From: Sandaracinaceae bacterium
GTDB taxonomy: Bacteria > Myxococcota_A > Polyangia > Polyangiales > Sandaracinaceae
Direction of reading: 5' to 3'
Assembly (NCBI GenBank): GCA_040218145.1
Contig: JAVJQK010000070.1
Coordinates: 124,001 to 188,000, forward strand
DNA: 64,000 bases
Position numbers and translations under genes: made by a program. The notes beneath the pieces were generated by a model that did no database searches, had not been told where the DNA came from, and saw nothing but the letters and a program-made list of their open reading frames with translations. Below are positions 36,475 to 47,300 of this stretch, piece after piece; positions within the stretch are counted from its first letter, which is position 1, and every line of letters starts with the position of its first letter.

Positions 36475-37833
36475 TCATTCCGTGTGCACTGAGTCCGCGC
36501 GGTTGGAGTGGCGCAGCGCTTGACGAACGGCCTCTTCCATCGAGCACTCCGCGAGCCGACGCATGACGTCCCGCACGAGCGCTTCGAGATCACTCTCGCG
36601 TCGGAGCGCCTCCGTGTATCGCATGCAGGTGAAGGAGACGTTGTGATAGAGCGGCGCCTTGCTCGGATCCTGCTTCTGCAGCTCGAGCGCGATGGCCGCC
36701 GCGAGCTGGTCATTCGGGTCGGCCACCGCGCGGTTGAGCACGTCGAAGTGAGCGATCGAGAGGTCGGCGATGGCGTCCGCCTCTGGCCTCCGGTCGGCCT
36801 CATAGCGCGACAGGGCCTCCTCCCAGTCCTCTCCCGAGTCGCGAAGGACCGCCCTGAGCGCGATCGCGTCCTCGAAGCTCGAGTTGCATCCCTGACCATA
36901 CGAAGGGAAAATAGCATGACACGCGTCGCCGATGAGGAGGACACGGCCCGCGAGCGCCCAGGGCGAGCAGCGGATCGTGATCATCGTGCCGTTGGGCCGC
37001 TCGAAGTACTCTTCGAGCATCGGCGCCGCGTCGGTCGCGACGTCGGGGAACTGCTCCTCGAACAGGCGGGCGAGCTCGGCGGGGCTCGTCATGGCGGCGT
37101 GGGAGACGGGGCCCTCGCGCGGGATCTGGAGCGAGAGCGTCATGGACCCGTCGAGGTTCGGGAACCCGATCAGCATGTAGCCGCCTCGCGGCCAGATGTG
37201 CACGGCGTGCCGGTTGTCCGCCCAGTCCGCGTCGGCTGACGGCGTCACGATGAACTCCGCGTACTCGAGCCGTGAATAGCGCTGACTGAAATTGAAGAAT
37301 CGCAACCTATGCTGCATCCGATTGCGAATCGTCGAGTAGGCGCCGTCGGCTGCGACGAGCAGCTTCGCGGTCCGCTCCTCCGGCTCGTGACCCGCGCGGC
37401 GGATTCGGACCGACGGCGTCTCGAGATCCACGTCCTGACAGCTCGCGCGGAACACGAACTTGGCCCCCTTCGACTCCGCGACGTCGACCAGGATGGCTGT
37501 CAGCTCGTGCCTCCGGATCGCGTAGATGGCCTCTTCCTGATGACCGTAGGGCGCGAAGTCCCGGTGGCCATCCGCGTAGTGGATGACGCGACCGTAGAGC
37601 GGAACGGCGAGCTGTAGGACGCGCTCCTCCGCGCCGATCGCTCGGAGCGCGGCGAGTCCGCGGGCCGCCATCGTGAGGTTGATGGATCGTCCCGACTGGG
37701 CGTCCTCTTCCCGAGGGTCACGTCGCTTGTCGATGACCTCGACGTCGAAACCGTCCTCGGCGAGGAGGGCCGCGAGCATGGACCCCGCGGGCCCGGCGCC
37801 CACGATCAAGATCGGCTCGGATGTTTCAGTCAT
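36475..37833 (-). CDS. Kynurenine 3-monooxygenase-like FAD enzyme
   Basis: ATG 37833, with GAGGAG ten bases upstream, gives 452 residues, the usual length of kynurenine 3-monooxygenase. FAD site I-V-G-A-G-P-A-G-S-M at residues about 10-19; the signature S-G-R-S-I-N-L-T-M-A-A-R-G; A-P-Y-G and R-R-H-E-L in the middle; and G-D-A-C-H-A-I-F-P-S-Y-G-Q-G-C-N-S-S-F-E-D, matching the family block G-D-A-A-H-x-x-x-P-x-x-G-Q-G-x-N. The family hydroxylates the aromatic ring of kynurenine using NADPH and oxygen. In NRPS clusters such enzymes supply 3-hydroxykynurenine or 3-hydroxyanthranilate units. No tryptophan dioxygenase or kynureninase is in the window, so the true substrate is open. The gap to the regulator upstream is 7 bp. 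Confidence 0.85.
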   Translation of the reverse strand: MTETSEPILIVGAGPAGSMLAALLAEDGFDVEVIDKRRDPREEDAQSGRSINLTMAARGLAALRAIGAEERVLQLAVPLYGRVIHYADGHRDFAPYGHQEEAIYAIRRHELTAILVDVAESKGAKFVFRASCQDVDLETPSVRIRRAGHEPEERTAKLLVAADGAYSTIRNRMQHRLRFFNFSQRYSRLEYAEFIVTPSADADWADNRHAVHIWPRGGYMLIGFPNLDGSMTLSLQIPREGPVSHAAMTSPAELARLFEEQFPDVATDAAPMLEEYFERPNGTMITIRCSPWALAGRVLLIGDACHAIFPSYGQGCNSSFEDAIALRAVLRDSGEDWEEALSRYEADRRPEADAIADLSIAHFDVLNRAVADPNDQLAAAIALELQKQDPSKAPLYHNVSFTCMRYTEALRRESDLEALVRDVMRRLAECSMEEAVRQALRHSNRADSVHTE

Positions 37834-37840
37834 TGGCCTA

Positions 37841-39565
37841 CTACTCCTCGTCACCCAGACCATACGAAGACCACTTGCTCATGAAGGTGCGCAAGGGCAT
37901 GTTGAGCCGCTTGGCCGCGGCGGTCTTGTTGCCGTCCGACTCCTCCATCGCGCGCATCATGAGCGAGGCCTCGAAGCGCCGAACACGATCTCTGAACGGC
38001 ACGTTCAGGTTGGTCTTGGCGCTCTGCTCCTCGACGAAGTGGGCCGGCTGAACGCTCGGCGGCAGCTCGCTGACCTCCACTCGTTCACCGCGCGACATGA
38101 CCACGGCGCGCTCGATGGCGTTTCGGAGCTCGCGAACGTTCCCGGGCCAGTCGTAGGTCTCGAGCGCGAGGACCGTCTCGGGGCTGAGCGCGGAGACGGA
38201 CCTCCCGTGCGCGCGGCTCGCGCGCTCCATGAACTCCTCCGCGAGGGGAACGATCTCGCCGCGCCGTGCGCGCAAGGGCGGCACGGCCACCGTGAACGTG
38301 TTGATGCGGAACATCAGGTCGAGCCGGAAGGTGCCAGCGTCCGTCATCTTTCGCAGATCCCGATGCGTCGCGGCCAGGATCCGCACGTCGACGCTCACCT
38401 CACGCGTCCCACCGACGCGGACCAGAGTCCCCGTCTCGATCGCTCGCAGCAGGGCCGCCTGGGCTGCGAGGCTCAGCTCACCGACCTCATCCAGAAAGAG
38501 CGTCCCGCCGTTCGCGCGCTCGAACAGGCCTTCGTGAGCGCGATCGGCGCCCGTGAACGCGCCGCGCTCGTGCCCGAAAAGCGTGCTCTCCACGAGAGTG
38601 GGCGCGATGGCCCCGCAGTTGACCTTCACGAGCGGGCCGTCAGCACGCCGACTCCGCTGATGAATGAACTCGGCGATGAGCTCTTTTCCGGATCCCGTCT
38701 CTCCCTGGATCAGCGTGGTCGCGTCGCTGCGAGCGATACGCTCGGCCAGCTCGTACACCTCGCGCATCTCCGGTGTGCGGACGACCGCGCCGTCCTGGGG
38801 AGCGACGCTCGCAGCCGAGGGGGAGCCCGCGCGCCTCGCCTCGAGTCGCCTCGCCAGCTCGTCGAGGAGCTCGTCGCCGCGCGCGCACGGGCCCGGGAAC
38901 GGGACGGTCGCGTGGATGACCCTGACCCCCTTTGCAGGCGCCGCGTCGTTCATCGCGCGCGCGAGCCGCGCGCCGTCTTGCTCGCTCACGCCCGGCATCA
39001 AGACGATCAGCGACTCCGTCCCGAACGACGCGATGATGTCCTCGTCGCGCAGCCTCTTCTCGATGCTCGGCAGCCAGACGCTCAGGTGGCGTTCGTGGCC
39101 CGTCGCCTCGAAGAGCGCCAGCGTCAGCTCGCGCCCCGTCTCGCGCGCCTCCGCGAGCTCGGCCTCGATGACGGGCTCGATGTCGTCGTAGGCCACGACC
39201 TGCGAAGCGAAGCGCTCCTGCCCACCTCGCACGATGGCGACGACGTCCCCGATCTCGATCCGGTCTCCCAGGCGGAGCTGGGTTCGCTCGACCTCGCGCA
39301 TGTTCACGAAGGTCCCGTTGCGCGACTCGCAGTCCTCGATCCACAGCGCAGCCCCCTTCCAGCGGATCACGGCGTGGCGACGCGAGACCGAGGGGTCGTG
39401 CAGCGGGATGTCTGCCTCGGCGGCCCGACCGAGGACGATGTCGCCGCCCGGGACCAGGGGAACTCGCCAGGTGCACTCCGGCAGAAACACCTGCAGCGAG
39501 GCGTCTCCCACCGTCGGTGGTCCACCCATCGGCCCACCCGTCGTCAGCGTCGATTCGTCAGGCAC
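37841..39565 (-). CDS. Sigma-54 activator with FHA and degenerate GGDEF-like domain
   Basis: The 574 residues hold an FHA domain (about 25-115: I-V-L-G-R-A-A-E-A-D-I, S-V-S-R-R-H-A-V-I, S-R-N-G-T-F-V-N) and a middle region (about 130-240) that follows the GGDEF fold but reads S-F-G-T-E-S in place of G-G-D-E-F, so no cyclase activity is expected. A complete AAA+ activator core follows (G-E-T-G-S-G-K-E, the sigma-54 contact loop G-A-F-T-G-A, F-L-D-E-V-G-E-L), then a Fis-type helix-turn-helix (about 530-570). It would open sigma-54 promoters in response to a phosphothreonine signal. It sits 19 bp after the flavin monooxygenase and 7 bp before the kynurenine monooxygenase-like gene, so it is embedded in the biosynthetic transcript. 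Confidence 0.93.
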   Translation of the reverse strand: MPDESTLTTGGPMGGPPTVGDASLQVFLPECTWRVPLVPGGDIVLGRAAEADIPLHDPSVSRRHAVIRWKGAALWIEDCESRNGTFVNMREVERTQLRLGDRIEIGDVVAIVRGGQERFASQVVAYDDIEPVIEAELAEARETGRELTLALFEATGHERHLSVWLPSIEKRLRDEDIIASFGTESLIVLMPGVSEQDGARLARAMNDAAPAKGVRVIHATVPFPGPCARGDELLDELARRLEARRAGSPSAASVAPQDGAVVRTPEMREVYELAERIARSDATTLIQGETGSGKELIAEFIHQRSRRADGPLVKVNCGAIAPTLVESTLFGHERGAFTGADRAHEGLFERANGGTLFLDEVGELSLAAQAALLRAIETGTLVRVGGTREVSVDVRILAATHRDLRKMTDAGTFRLDLMFRINTFTVAVPPLRARRGEIVPLAEEFMERASRAHGRSVSALSPETVLALETYDWPGNVRELRNAIERAVVMSRGERVEVSELPPSVQPAHFVEEQSAKTNLNVPFRDRVRRFEASLMMRAMEESDGNKTAAAKRLNMPLRTFMSKWSSYGLGDEE

Positions 39566-39584
39566 TCTTCTCAGTGTAGGCCGG

Positions 39585-40667
39585 TCAAGGTGTGGCGATG
39601 GAGCGGCGAGCGAGGGACTCCATCATTTGCCTGGCTTCCGCCGTGGCGCGCTCGACCGCCTGCGCGTCTCCGGCCTCGTAGTCGCGAAGTACGCGGGCGT
39701 GCCAGTGGTGCCGTGAGAGCGCACGTCGCTGGCGATGGAGCACGTCGGTGCGCCTCTGCGCCTCGAATTCGGAGAGGCCAGCCCCCACGTCGGAGGCGTC
39801 CGCGATCACCCCGGCCAGCGTGATGCCGTCCTCCAAGGCGAGGAGCGTGCCGAAACCTCCGGCGTAGTTGGCGGTGTGAGCCGCGTCACCGATCAGCACG
39901 ATGTGATCGCGGCTCCACCGTGTGAGGGAGAGGTTCTGAAAGCGACTCCAGCGGAGCGTCCCGCCCGGCAGCAGCCCCACCCCGTCGAGGTCCGGCGCGA
40001 AGATCGCTTCGAGCGCCGAGAGCGTCTGCGCCTGGTCCATCTCCGCGAAGCCGCGCCGGGCATGGGTCTCCGCCGTGCATTCCACGATGAAGGTGCTCAG
40101 CGCGGGCGCGTATGGGTAGACGAACGACAGGAAGAGGTCTCCCTCGTGTTCCCGGAAGATGGTCTCCAGTCCGTCGAAGCAACGAGGAGCGGCGAGCCAG
40201 GTGTGGTAGGTCGAGGCCTCGCTGACTTCGACCTCTCGCGCGTCGGCGACGAGCCCTCGGAGTCGACTGTGCACGCCGTCGGCGGCGACGACGACGTCCC
40301 ACTCGCTGCTGTCGAAGTCCTCCGGGCCTCGGACGTCGGTCTCGAACTCGACGATGACGCCCAGCCGTCGACTCTCCCGCTGAAGCCACCTCACGAAGGT
40401 GGTGCGCTCGATGGTCAAGAGATCGATGTCGTGCTGGAGATACCGGTCGCCGCGCCACTGGATGTAGGACGTGTCGACCGACCAGCGCGCGTCGTCGTAG
40501 CCGAGCGCGTCCAGCATGGCCGAGGGCATCGTGACGCCGAAGCCGATCTCGGCGGCCTCGGGGCGGCGCTCTCGCACGACGATCTTCCACGAGGGTGCGC
40601 GCCGCTTCAGCGTCAGCGCGAAGCTCAACCCGGCCGGGCCGCCGCCGATGACGAGCGCCGAGCTCAC
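39585..40667 (-). CDS. FAD-dependent aromatic monooxygenase (VioD/anthraniloyl-CoA monooxygenase-like)
   Basis: GTG 40667 overlaps the sulfotransferase stop as GTGA, giving 360 residues. FAD site V-I-G-G-G-P-A-G-L-S-F-A, then R-R-P-E-A-A-E-I-G-F-G-V-T-M-P and I-E-R-T-T-F-V-R-W-L. The latter two resemble VioD and the monooxygenase part of anthraniloyl- or salicylyl-CoA hydroxylases (where G-W-G-V is usual). The second FAD motif is L-I-G-D-A-A-H-T-A-N. These class A flavoenzymes add a hydroxyl to indole or phenyl rings with NAD(P)H and oxygen. It is translated after the NRPS and sulfotransferase, so it likely makes the phenolic or indolic OH that is then sulfated. The substrate could be a carrier-bound aromatic residue or the released peptide. 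An open extension to 41396 is antisense to the sulfotransferase. Confidence 0.83.
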   Translation of the reverse strand: MSSALVIGGGPAGLSFALTLKRRAPSWKIVVRERRPEAAEIGFGVTMPSAMLDALGYDDARWSVDTSYIQWRGDRYLQHDIDLLTIERTTFVRWLQRESRRLGVIVEFETDVRGPEDFDSSEWDVVVAADGVHSRLRGLVADAREVEVSEASTYHTWLAAPRCFDGLETIFREHEGDLFLSFVYPYAPALSTFIVECTAETHARRGFAEMDQAQTLSALEAIFAPDLDGVGLLPGGTLRWSRFQNLSLTRWSRDHIVLIGDAAHTANYAGGFGTLLALEDGITLAGVIADASDVGAGLSEFEAQRRTDVLHRQRRALSRHHWHARVLRDYEAGDAQAVERATAEARQMMESLARRSIATP

Positions 40668-41326
40668 TCGCTCCCCTCGATGTGCTCGTTGAACTGCTTG
40701 CGCGTGTTCTTCCTGGGAAAAGGCTCGTCGGGGACCGCCACACCGAGGAACGCGCAGAGGGGCTCCCAGCCCTCCGAGACCTCGAAGTGCAGGAGTCGCT
40801 CGGGAGCGATCGCCTCCTTGACGGCCCGCGTGTGCGCTTCGAAGCAGCGCCGAACCAGGTCGGGGTCCTCGTGCGGCCGCTCGTCGAAGGGCGCGCCCAG
40901 CGTCTCCTCGATGATGATGCGGCGCGAGAGCCGGATGAGCGCTCGACTCTCCTCGGCCGTCCAGCCAGGGCGCTCGTCCCCGAACTCCTCGAGCGGACGG
41001 TTCATGAAGCGGTAGATGGTCTGCGTCGCGCTCTCGAACCAGCGTTCGGGGTCGCGCGTGGTCAGCACGACTTTCGACTCGGGGAAGGCTTCGGCGATCT
41101 CCCGATAGAAGTGCGAGGCCGGCCAGTCGATGGCGGCGCCCCATCCCTCGAGCAGCTTCGCCCAGTCCACCGGCTTCCCCGCGAGCGCGTCGAACCAGAC
41201 CGGTACCTCGTGGGGCTTCACCTCTGCCCAGTGATAGCAGCGACCGCAGCCCAGCTTCTCGAGCGCGACCTTGAGGGAGCTGGTGCCGGTTCGCCCCCAG
41301 CCCGCGCCTATGATTCGAAGCGTCAC
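40664..41326 (-). CDS. PAPS-type sulfotransferase family protein (in NRPS operon)
   Basis: GTG 41326 overlaps the NRPS stop as GTGA and is preceded by AGGACGG. The 220-residue product has the phosphosulfate loop G-A-G-W-G-R-T-G-T-S-S-L (about residues 7-18) and the 3'-phosphate motif L-T-T-R-D-P-E-R-W-F-E-S with Arg and Ser eight apart. It is closely similar along its length to the protein at 33796-34452. It is expected to transfer sulfate from PAPS to a hydroxyl, for example a phenol made by the neighbouring monooxygenase or the Ser predicted in the peptide. Coupling on both sides (NRPS stop before, monooxygenase start after) shows that it belongs to the biosynthetic operon. Confidence 0.88.
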   Translation of the reverse strand: MTLRIIGAGWGRTGTSSLKVALEKLGCGRCYHWAEVKPHEVPVWFDALAGKPVDWAKLLEGWGAAIDWPASHFYREIAEAFPESKVVLTTRDPERWFESATQTIYRFMNRPLEEFGDERPGWTAEESRALIRLSRRIIIEETLGAPFDERPHEDPDLVRRCFEAHTRAVKEAIAPERLLHFEVSEGWEPLCAFLGVAVPDEPFPRKNTRKQFNEHIEGSE

Positions 41327-44300
41327 CTTCCGTCCTTTCGCGTCTCGCGCGAAGCCTCGAGCCATCGCTCGATCGACTCCACGACCCGTCCCGCATCAGG
41401 GCCCCTCAACATACCAAAATGCGAGGCCTCGAGCGTCGCTACCTCCAGAGTCGGGAGGGCCAGGCGCCAGCCCGCTGCGGCCGCATCGGTCCCACCGAGG
41501 CCGTTGCCCTCCGACGCGAAGAGCGTCATCGCTCGCACTCCGGGCGCGGCGGTCGAGCTGCCCTCGCGACTGAGGCGCAGCGCCGCGGCGTACGCGTCGA
41601 GTTGGCGCTCCAGCAGCGCACGCTCGGAATCCGTGGAGCCGATCCCCGCCGAGGCGAGCGCCGCGAAGACCGTCTCGCGAGAGGCGCCGTCGGCGAGCGC
41701 ATCGGGACGCTCCCCCGACGCCATCGCCAGCAGCTCGCGCGCCCACTTGAGGCGGACGATCTCATCCGTCAGCGCGCCTACGGGGCCAGTCAGAGGCGGG
41801 GGATCGAGCAAGAACAGGCGGACGTCGCACCCCTCTGCCGACAGCACCCGCGCCGCCGCGAGCGCGAAGAAGGAGCCCGCGGAGTGCGCGAGGAGATGAA
41901 CGGCGTCTCCCTCGGACCTCGCGCGGACGACCGCGGCGTAGCGCTGCGCGAGCGTCTCGAGCGATCCCTCGTCCGACATTCGCGAGTGAGCGAGCCCGAG
42001 CATGGTGGCGCGCCCCTCGAGGCGGTCCGCCAGCTCGACGAAGTGTCCGACGGTCCCGGCGAGCGAGTGCAGCGCGAAGACGGTCGGCGCCGGGCCTCGG
42101 CTGAGCGTCACGACGCGCGTGGAGTCGGCGCGCGAGCCCGCATCGGCGTCGAGCAGCTCGGCCATTCGAGCCACGGTCCGCCGCTCGAACACGTCGAGCA
42201 GGTCGACTCGCCGAGCCAGTCCGTCCTCGAGCTCGGCGACGAGCTTCACCGCGAGCAGGGAGTGGCCGCCGAGCGCAAAGAAGTCTGCGTGTCTGCCGAC
42301 ACTCGAGACGCCGAGGATCCGAGACCAGATCCGCGCGAGCGCGACCTCCGTGGCCGTGACCGGTGGCTCGGTCGGGCCTGTGTCCCAGCTGGGCGCGGGC
42401 AACGCCCTTCGGTCGATCTTGCCGTTCTCGGTCAGAGGGAGGGAGTCCAGGTGCACCCAGGCGCTGGGGATCATGTGTTCGGGCAGACGCGCCCCGAGGT
42501 CGGCCGCCAACCGACGATCGTCGGTCGCGCTCCCGACCACGTACGCCACGAGGTGCAGGCCGCGCTCGTCGTCGCGTCGCGCGAGCACGACCGCGCTGCG
42601 CACGCCGCGGATCGCCCGGACCTGCGCCTCGACCTCGCCGAGCTCCACGCGGTATCCGCGGATCTTCACCTGTCCGTCCGCGCGCCCGAGGAACTCCAGG
42701 CGCCCATCGGGCAGTGACCGCACGTGGTCACCAGTCCGATAGGCGCGCGCGCCAGGGCTGACTCCGGAGGGGTCGGGTACGAAGCGCTCCGCCGTCAACC
42801 GCGGTCGCCCGAGGTAGCCGCGAGACACGCTCGGGCCGGCGATCCAGAGCTCCCCGGGGACGCCGCTCGGGACCTCGTCCGTCAGCGGGTCGACGACCAG
42901 CAGCCGGGCGCCGCCAATCGGCGCGCCGATCGGGACCGACGCGCCACCCGGCCGAGAGACGCGCTCCATGGCGACGGCGACGGTGGTCTCGGAGGGCCCG
43001 TAGCTGTTGAAGGCCTCACACCGGTCCCCGATGGAGTTGGCCAGCGACCAGGGAAAGGTCTCGCCACCGAGCACGACCGCTTCGCGCGGTAGGACACCCT
43101 CTGCCGTGCTCAGCAGCGCCTCCATGTGTGGCGGCACGGTCTTGAGGAAGTCGACACTACGACGCTCCAGGTAGCTCGCCAGGCGGCGCGGCGACTTCGC
43201 GACCTCCGGCGTGAGCAGGTGGAGCACGCCGCCGCTCGTGAGCGCGCCATACACGGCGGTGTTCCCGACGTCGGCGGAGAGCGTCGTCAACACTGCGTGC
43301 GATTTCCCTGGTGCGAGCGCGAGCTTCGAGCCGAGCCCGGTCAGATAGCGGCGCATGCCCGCGTGCTCCACCGCGACCCCCTTGGGCGTGCCCGTCGAGC
43401 CGGAGGTGTAGGTCACGTAGAGCAGCCCCGTCGCGTGGCGACGCAGATCGAGGTCCTGGGAGCCGTCACGGCAGTCTGCGAACGTGGCCGTCGGGATCGG
43501 CGCAGAGAGCGTGAGGGCGTCCAGCTCGTGCGCACCACCCAGGAGGAGCACCGCGCCCGAGTCGGTGAGCTGATGGGCCAGGCGCTCTTGCGGGTGCTCG
43601 GGGTCCAACGCGACGTAGGCCGCGCCCGCGCGCATCACGCCCACCATCGCCACCACGGTGTCGATCGTGCGTGTGGCGAGCAGAGCCACACGATCCTCGT
43701 GGCCGACGCCACGCTCCCGCAGCGCGCCGGCGACGGCACCCGCGCCGCGCCACAGCTCAGCGTAGGAGAGGGTCTCGTCGCCCGCGCAGAGCGCGAGGGC
43801 GTCAGGGGTGTCGAGCGCCCAGCGCCCGATCAGCGCGTCGACCGGTCGTGCGTCGATGGGCGGTGGAGCCGCGTGTCTCGGCGCCGTCTGGTCTCGCGCG
43901 AGCAGCGGCACCTGACCCAGCGGCCGGTCGGGGTCGGACATCACCCGATCGAGCAGGTCCTCGAAGCGGCGGGCCATCCCCTCGACGCTCTGCGGCTCGA
44001 ACAAGCTCGCGTCGAACGCGAGCATGCCGGCGAGCGCGCTCCCGTCGTCAACGAGCGTCAGCGACAGATCGAACTTGCAGGTCACCTCGTCGGGCGACAC
44101 GAGCTGCGCGTCGAGGCCCGGCATACCAGGCGTCGCGGGCGCACCGCTCTGGAGGGAGAACATCACCTGGAACAGGGGGGTGTGGCGCGTGTCCCGCGAG
44201 GGCGCGAGGGCGGCGACCAGTCGTTCGAACGGCACATCCTGGTGCGCATAGGCGTCGAGGGTCGTCTCTCGCACCTGCGCGATCAGCTGCCGGAAGGTGA

Positions 44301-47300
44301 GCTCCGGTCGCACGCGGCCTCGAAGGACGAGCGTGTTCACGAAGAACCCCACCAGCGGCTCGAGCTCAGCGACGCGCCGCCCCGCGATCGGCGTCCCGAC
44401 GCACACGTCGTCCGTGCGCGCGTAGCGCGCGAGGAGGAGCTGCCATGCCGCGAGCAGGACCATGAAGCTCGTCGCCCCGCCCTCGCGCGCCAGCTCGCGC
44501 GCCCGGCGCGCGGCCGAGCCCGTCGCGCGCAGGCGGACCACGCCGCCTCGCTCCCCCTTGAGATGCGGGCGCGGGTGATCGATGGGCAGCTCGAGAGACG
44601 GCGGAGCTCCAGCGAGCTGCGCCCGCCAGTAGGAGAGCTGCCGGTCGAGCTCGTCACCGACCAGCCACCGGCGCTGCCAGAGGGCGTAGTCCGCGTACTG
44701 GATCTCGAGCGGCGCGACCTCCGCCTCCCGCCCTTCCAGCTCCGCGCGATAGAGCGCCGCCAGCTCCGACAGGACCACACCGGACGACCATCCGTCCCCT
44801 GCCACGTGATGGAGCACGATGACCAGCCAGCGCTCCTCCTGCGGGCCTTCGAGGAGGTGCGCGCGGATGGGAGACTCCGCGGCGAGATCGAACGGCCGCC
44901 CGACGATGGCTCCGACCCGCCGCCGCGCGCTCGACTCGCCATCCACCCGCTCCAGCGCCAACGCCAGCGGACTGGGTGGATCGACGACCTGGACGGGAGC
45001 CCCGTCGCGACTGACGATCCGTGTTCGCAAGATCTCATGTCGCTCGACGATGGCGTTCAGCGCACGGCTCAGCGGCGTGAGCGCCAGCCGGCCGCGGAGC
45101 CTGAGCACCAGCGGGATGTTGTAGGAAGCGCTCTCCGGGCGGAGCTGCTGAAGGAACCAGAGCCGCTCCTGGGCGAAAGAGGTCGGCACCTCTCGACTCG
45201 ACGCGTCGCGCGGCGTGATCGGGGGCAGGTCACGCCTCTGCGCCTCGTCGATCCGTGACGCCATCGCGGCCAACGTGGGCCCCTCGAAGACGGATCGGAG
45301 CGACAGCTCCACGCCGAGCTCTTCGCGGACGCGAGACGCGACGCGCGTGGCCACCAGCGAATGTCCACCCAGCGCGAAGAAGTCATCCTCTCGCTTGAGA
45401 TCGACGTCGATCCCGAGGAGGTCCTGCCACAGCGCCGCGAGCCACCGCTCGGACTCCGTCCGCGGCGCCTCGCCGTCCGCGGTCGCGGCCCAGGCCGGCT
45501 CGGGCAAGGCGGCCCGATCGATCTTCCCGTTCGGTGTGAGCGGCAGCGCCGATAGCGACACGAACTGGTTGGGGACCATGTGTCCCGGGAGGCGCTCCGC
45601 GGCCAAACGCTCGAGGCCGCCGAGGTCGCCGTTCTCAGCCACGACGTACGCCACGAGCCGCTCCACACCGCGCGCGTTGCGCCGGACCTCGACGACGGCC
45701 GCCCGGACCCTCGGCTCCGACTCGAGCACCGACTCGATCTCCCCCAGCTCGACGCGCTGACCTCGCAGCTTCACTTGCCGATCGATTCGGCCCAGGAAAG
45801 CGAGCTCTGCGTCCTGGGTCCAGCGGACGAGATCGCCGGTGCGATAGATGCGCTCGCCCGGATCGCCGAAGGGGTCGGGGCGGAAGCGATCCGCCGTCAG
45901 GGAGGGTCGGCCGACGTAGCCCCGCGCGACCTGCCGACCGCCCACGCAGAGCTCTCCGGGGACCCCCTCGAGCGTGGGCTCCAGGGCGCCATCGAGCACG
46001 AGCGCGCTGGTTCCCGGGAGGGGCCGCCCGAGCGTCGGCTCGACGCCGGTGCGCACGAGCCCGTAGGTCGAGACGACCGTATTCTCGGTGGGCCCGTAGT
46101 GATTGACCAGCTCGAACGGGAGCGCCGACACGTCCACGCGATGCAGTCGGTCTCCGCCCGTCAGCAACGTCTTCAACCGCGGCGGCGTCGACGCCTCGCT
46201 GGAGAGCATCGCCTCGGCGAGCGGCGTCGCCATGAACGCGATCTCGACACCGGCCTCAGCGAGGTGGTCCGCCAGCGCGCTCGGGTCTCGCCGCGCGTCC
46301 CCGAGCACGATGGAGACCGTCGCTCCCGCCGCGAGCGCGGGCCAGATCTCCCAGACCGACGCGTCGAACCCGACCCCCGCCAGCTGTGTCACCGTCACGC
46401 CTGGGCCGACGGGGTAGACGTCTCGATGCCACGCGCAGAGCGAGGAGAGCTGCTCGTGTGCGACGGCGACGCCCTTCGGTCGCCCCGTCGTGCCCGACGT
46501 GTAGATGACGTAGGCCTCATCTCGCGCTGTCGGTCGCCGCGGGCTCCCTGCGGCGGCGGAGAGCGCGTCGAGCTCGACGATGGGAGCCGCCACCGCGGTC
46601 AGGCGAGCTCGGGCGGGCGGGTCGGCCACGACCAACGCCGCGTCGCTGTCCTCGACCATGTACGCGATGCGATCGTCGGGGTAGGACGGGTCGATCGAGA
46701 CGTACGCCGCGCCCGACCTCATCACCGCCAGCGCGGCGCAGACGAAGTCCTGCCCGGGCGGGAGGCAGACGGCGACGCGTCGTCCCGGCCCGACGCCTCG
46801 AGAGGCGAGCCCTCCCGCGACGCGGTCGACGCGGTCGATCAACGCTCGATAGGTCGTGCGGACGTCGCCCGAGACGAGCGCCACCGCATCCGGAGACTCT
46901 CCCGCGCGCGCCTCCACGAGCGCGGGAACGGTGCGCGGATCACAGGGCAACTCGGGCCCGTTGGCCCAGCTCGTCGTGAGCCGCGCGTGCTCCGCCTCGT
47001 CGAGGAACGAGCGCCGCGCGAGCTCCTCACGCGGCGCCTCGAGGACGCGATCCAGGACGCGGAGGAAGTGGGTCACGTGCCGCTGGGCCGTCTGGGGCTC
47101 GAACAGCGCCGCGTCGTACTCGAGTCGGCCGATCAGCGAGTCGCCCTTCTGCACGAGCATCAGGGAGAGGTCGAACTTGGCCTCCGCCGGCGCGACCTCC
47201 AGCCGCTCCGCGACGACTCCCAGGAGCTCACCGGTCCGCCCCTCGTCTCGATGAAGGGAGAACATCACCTGGAAGAGAGGTGGGGTCGAGGCTTCGCGCT

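Noticed and set aside
40668-41396. N-terminal extension of the VioD-like monooxygenase to about 600 residues.
   Set aside because: It is antisense-frame readout of the sulfotransferase; the FAD motif starts right after GTG 40667, which overlaps the upstream stop.
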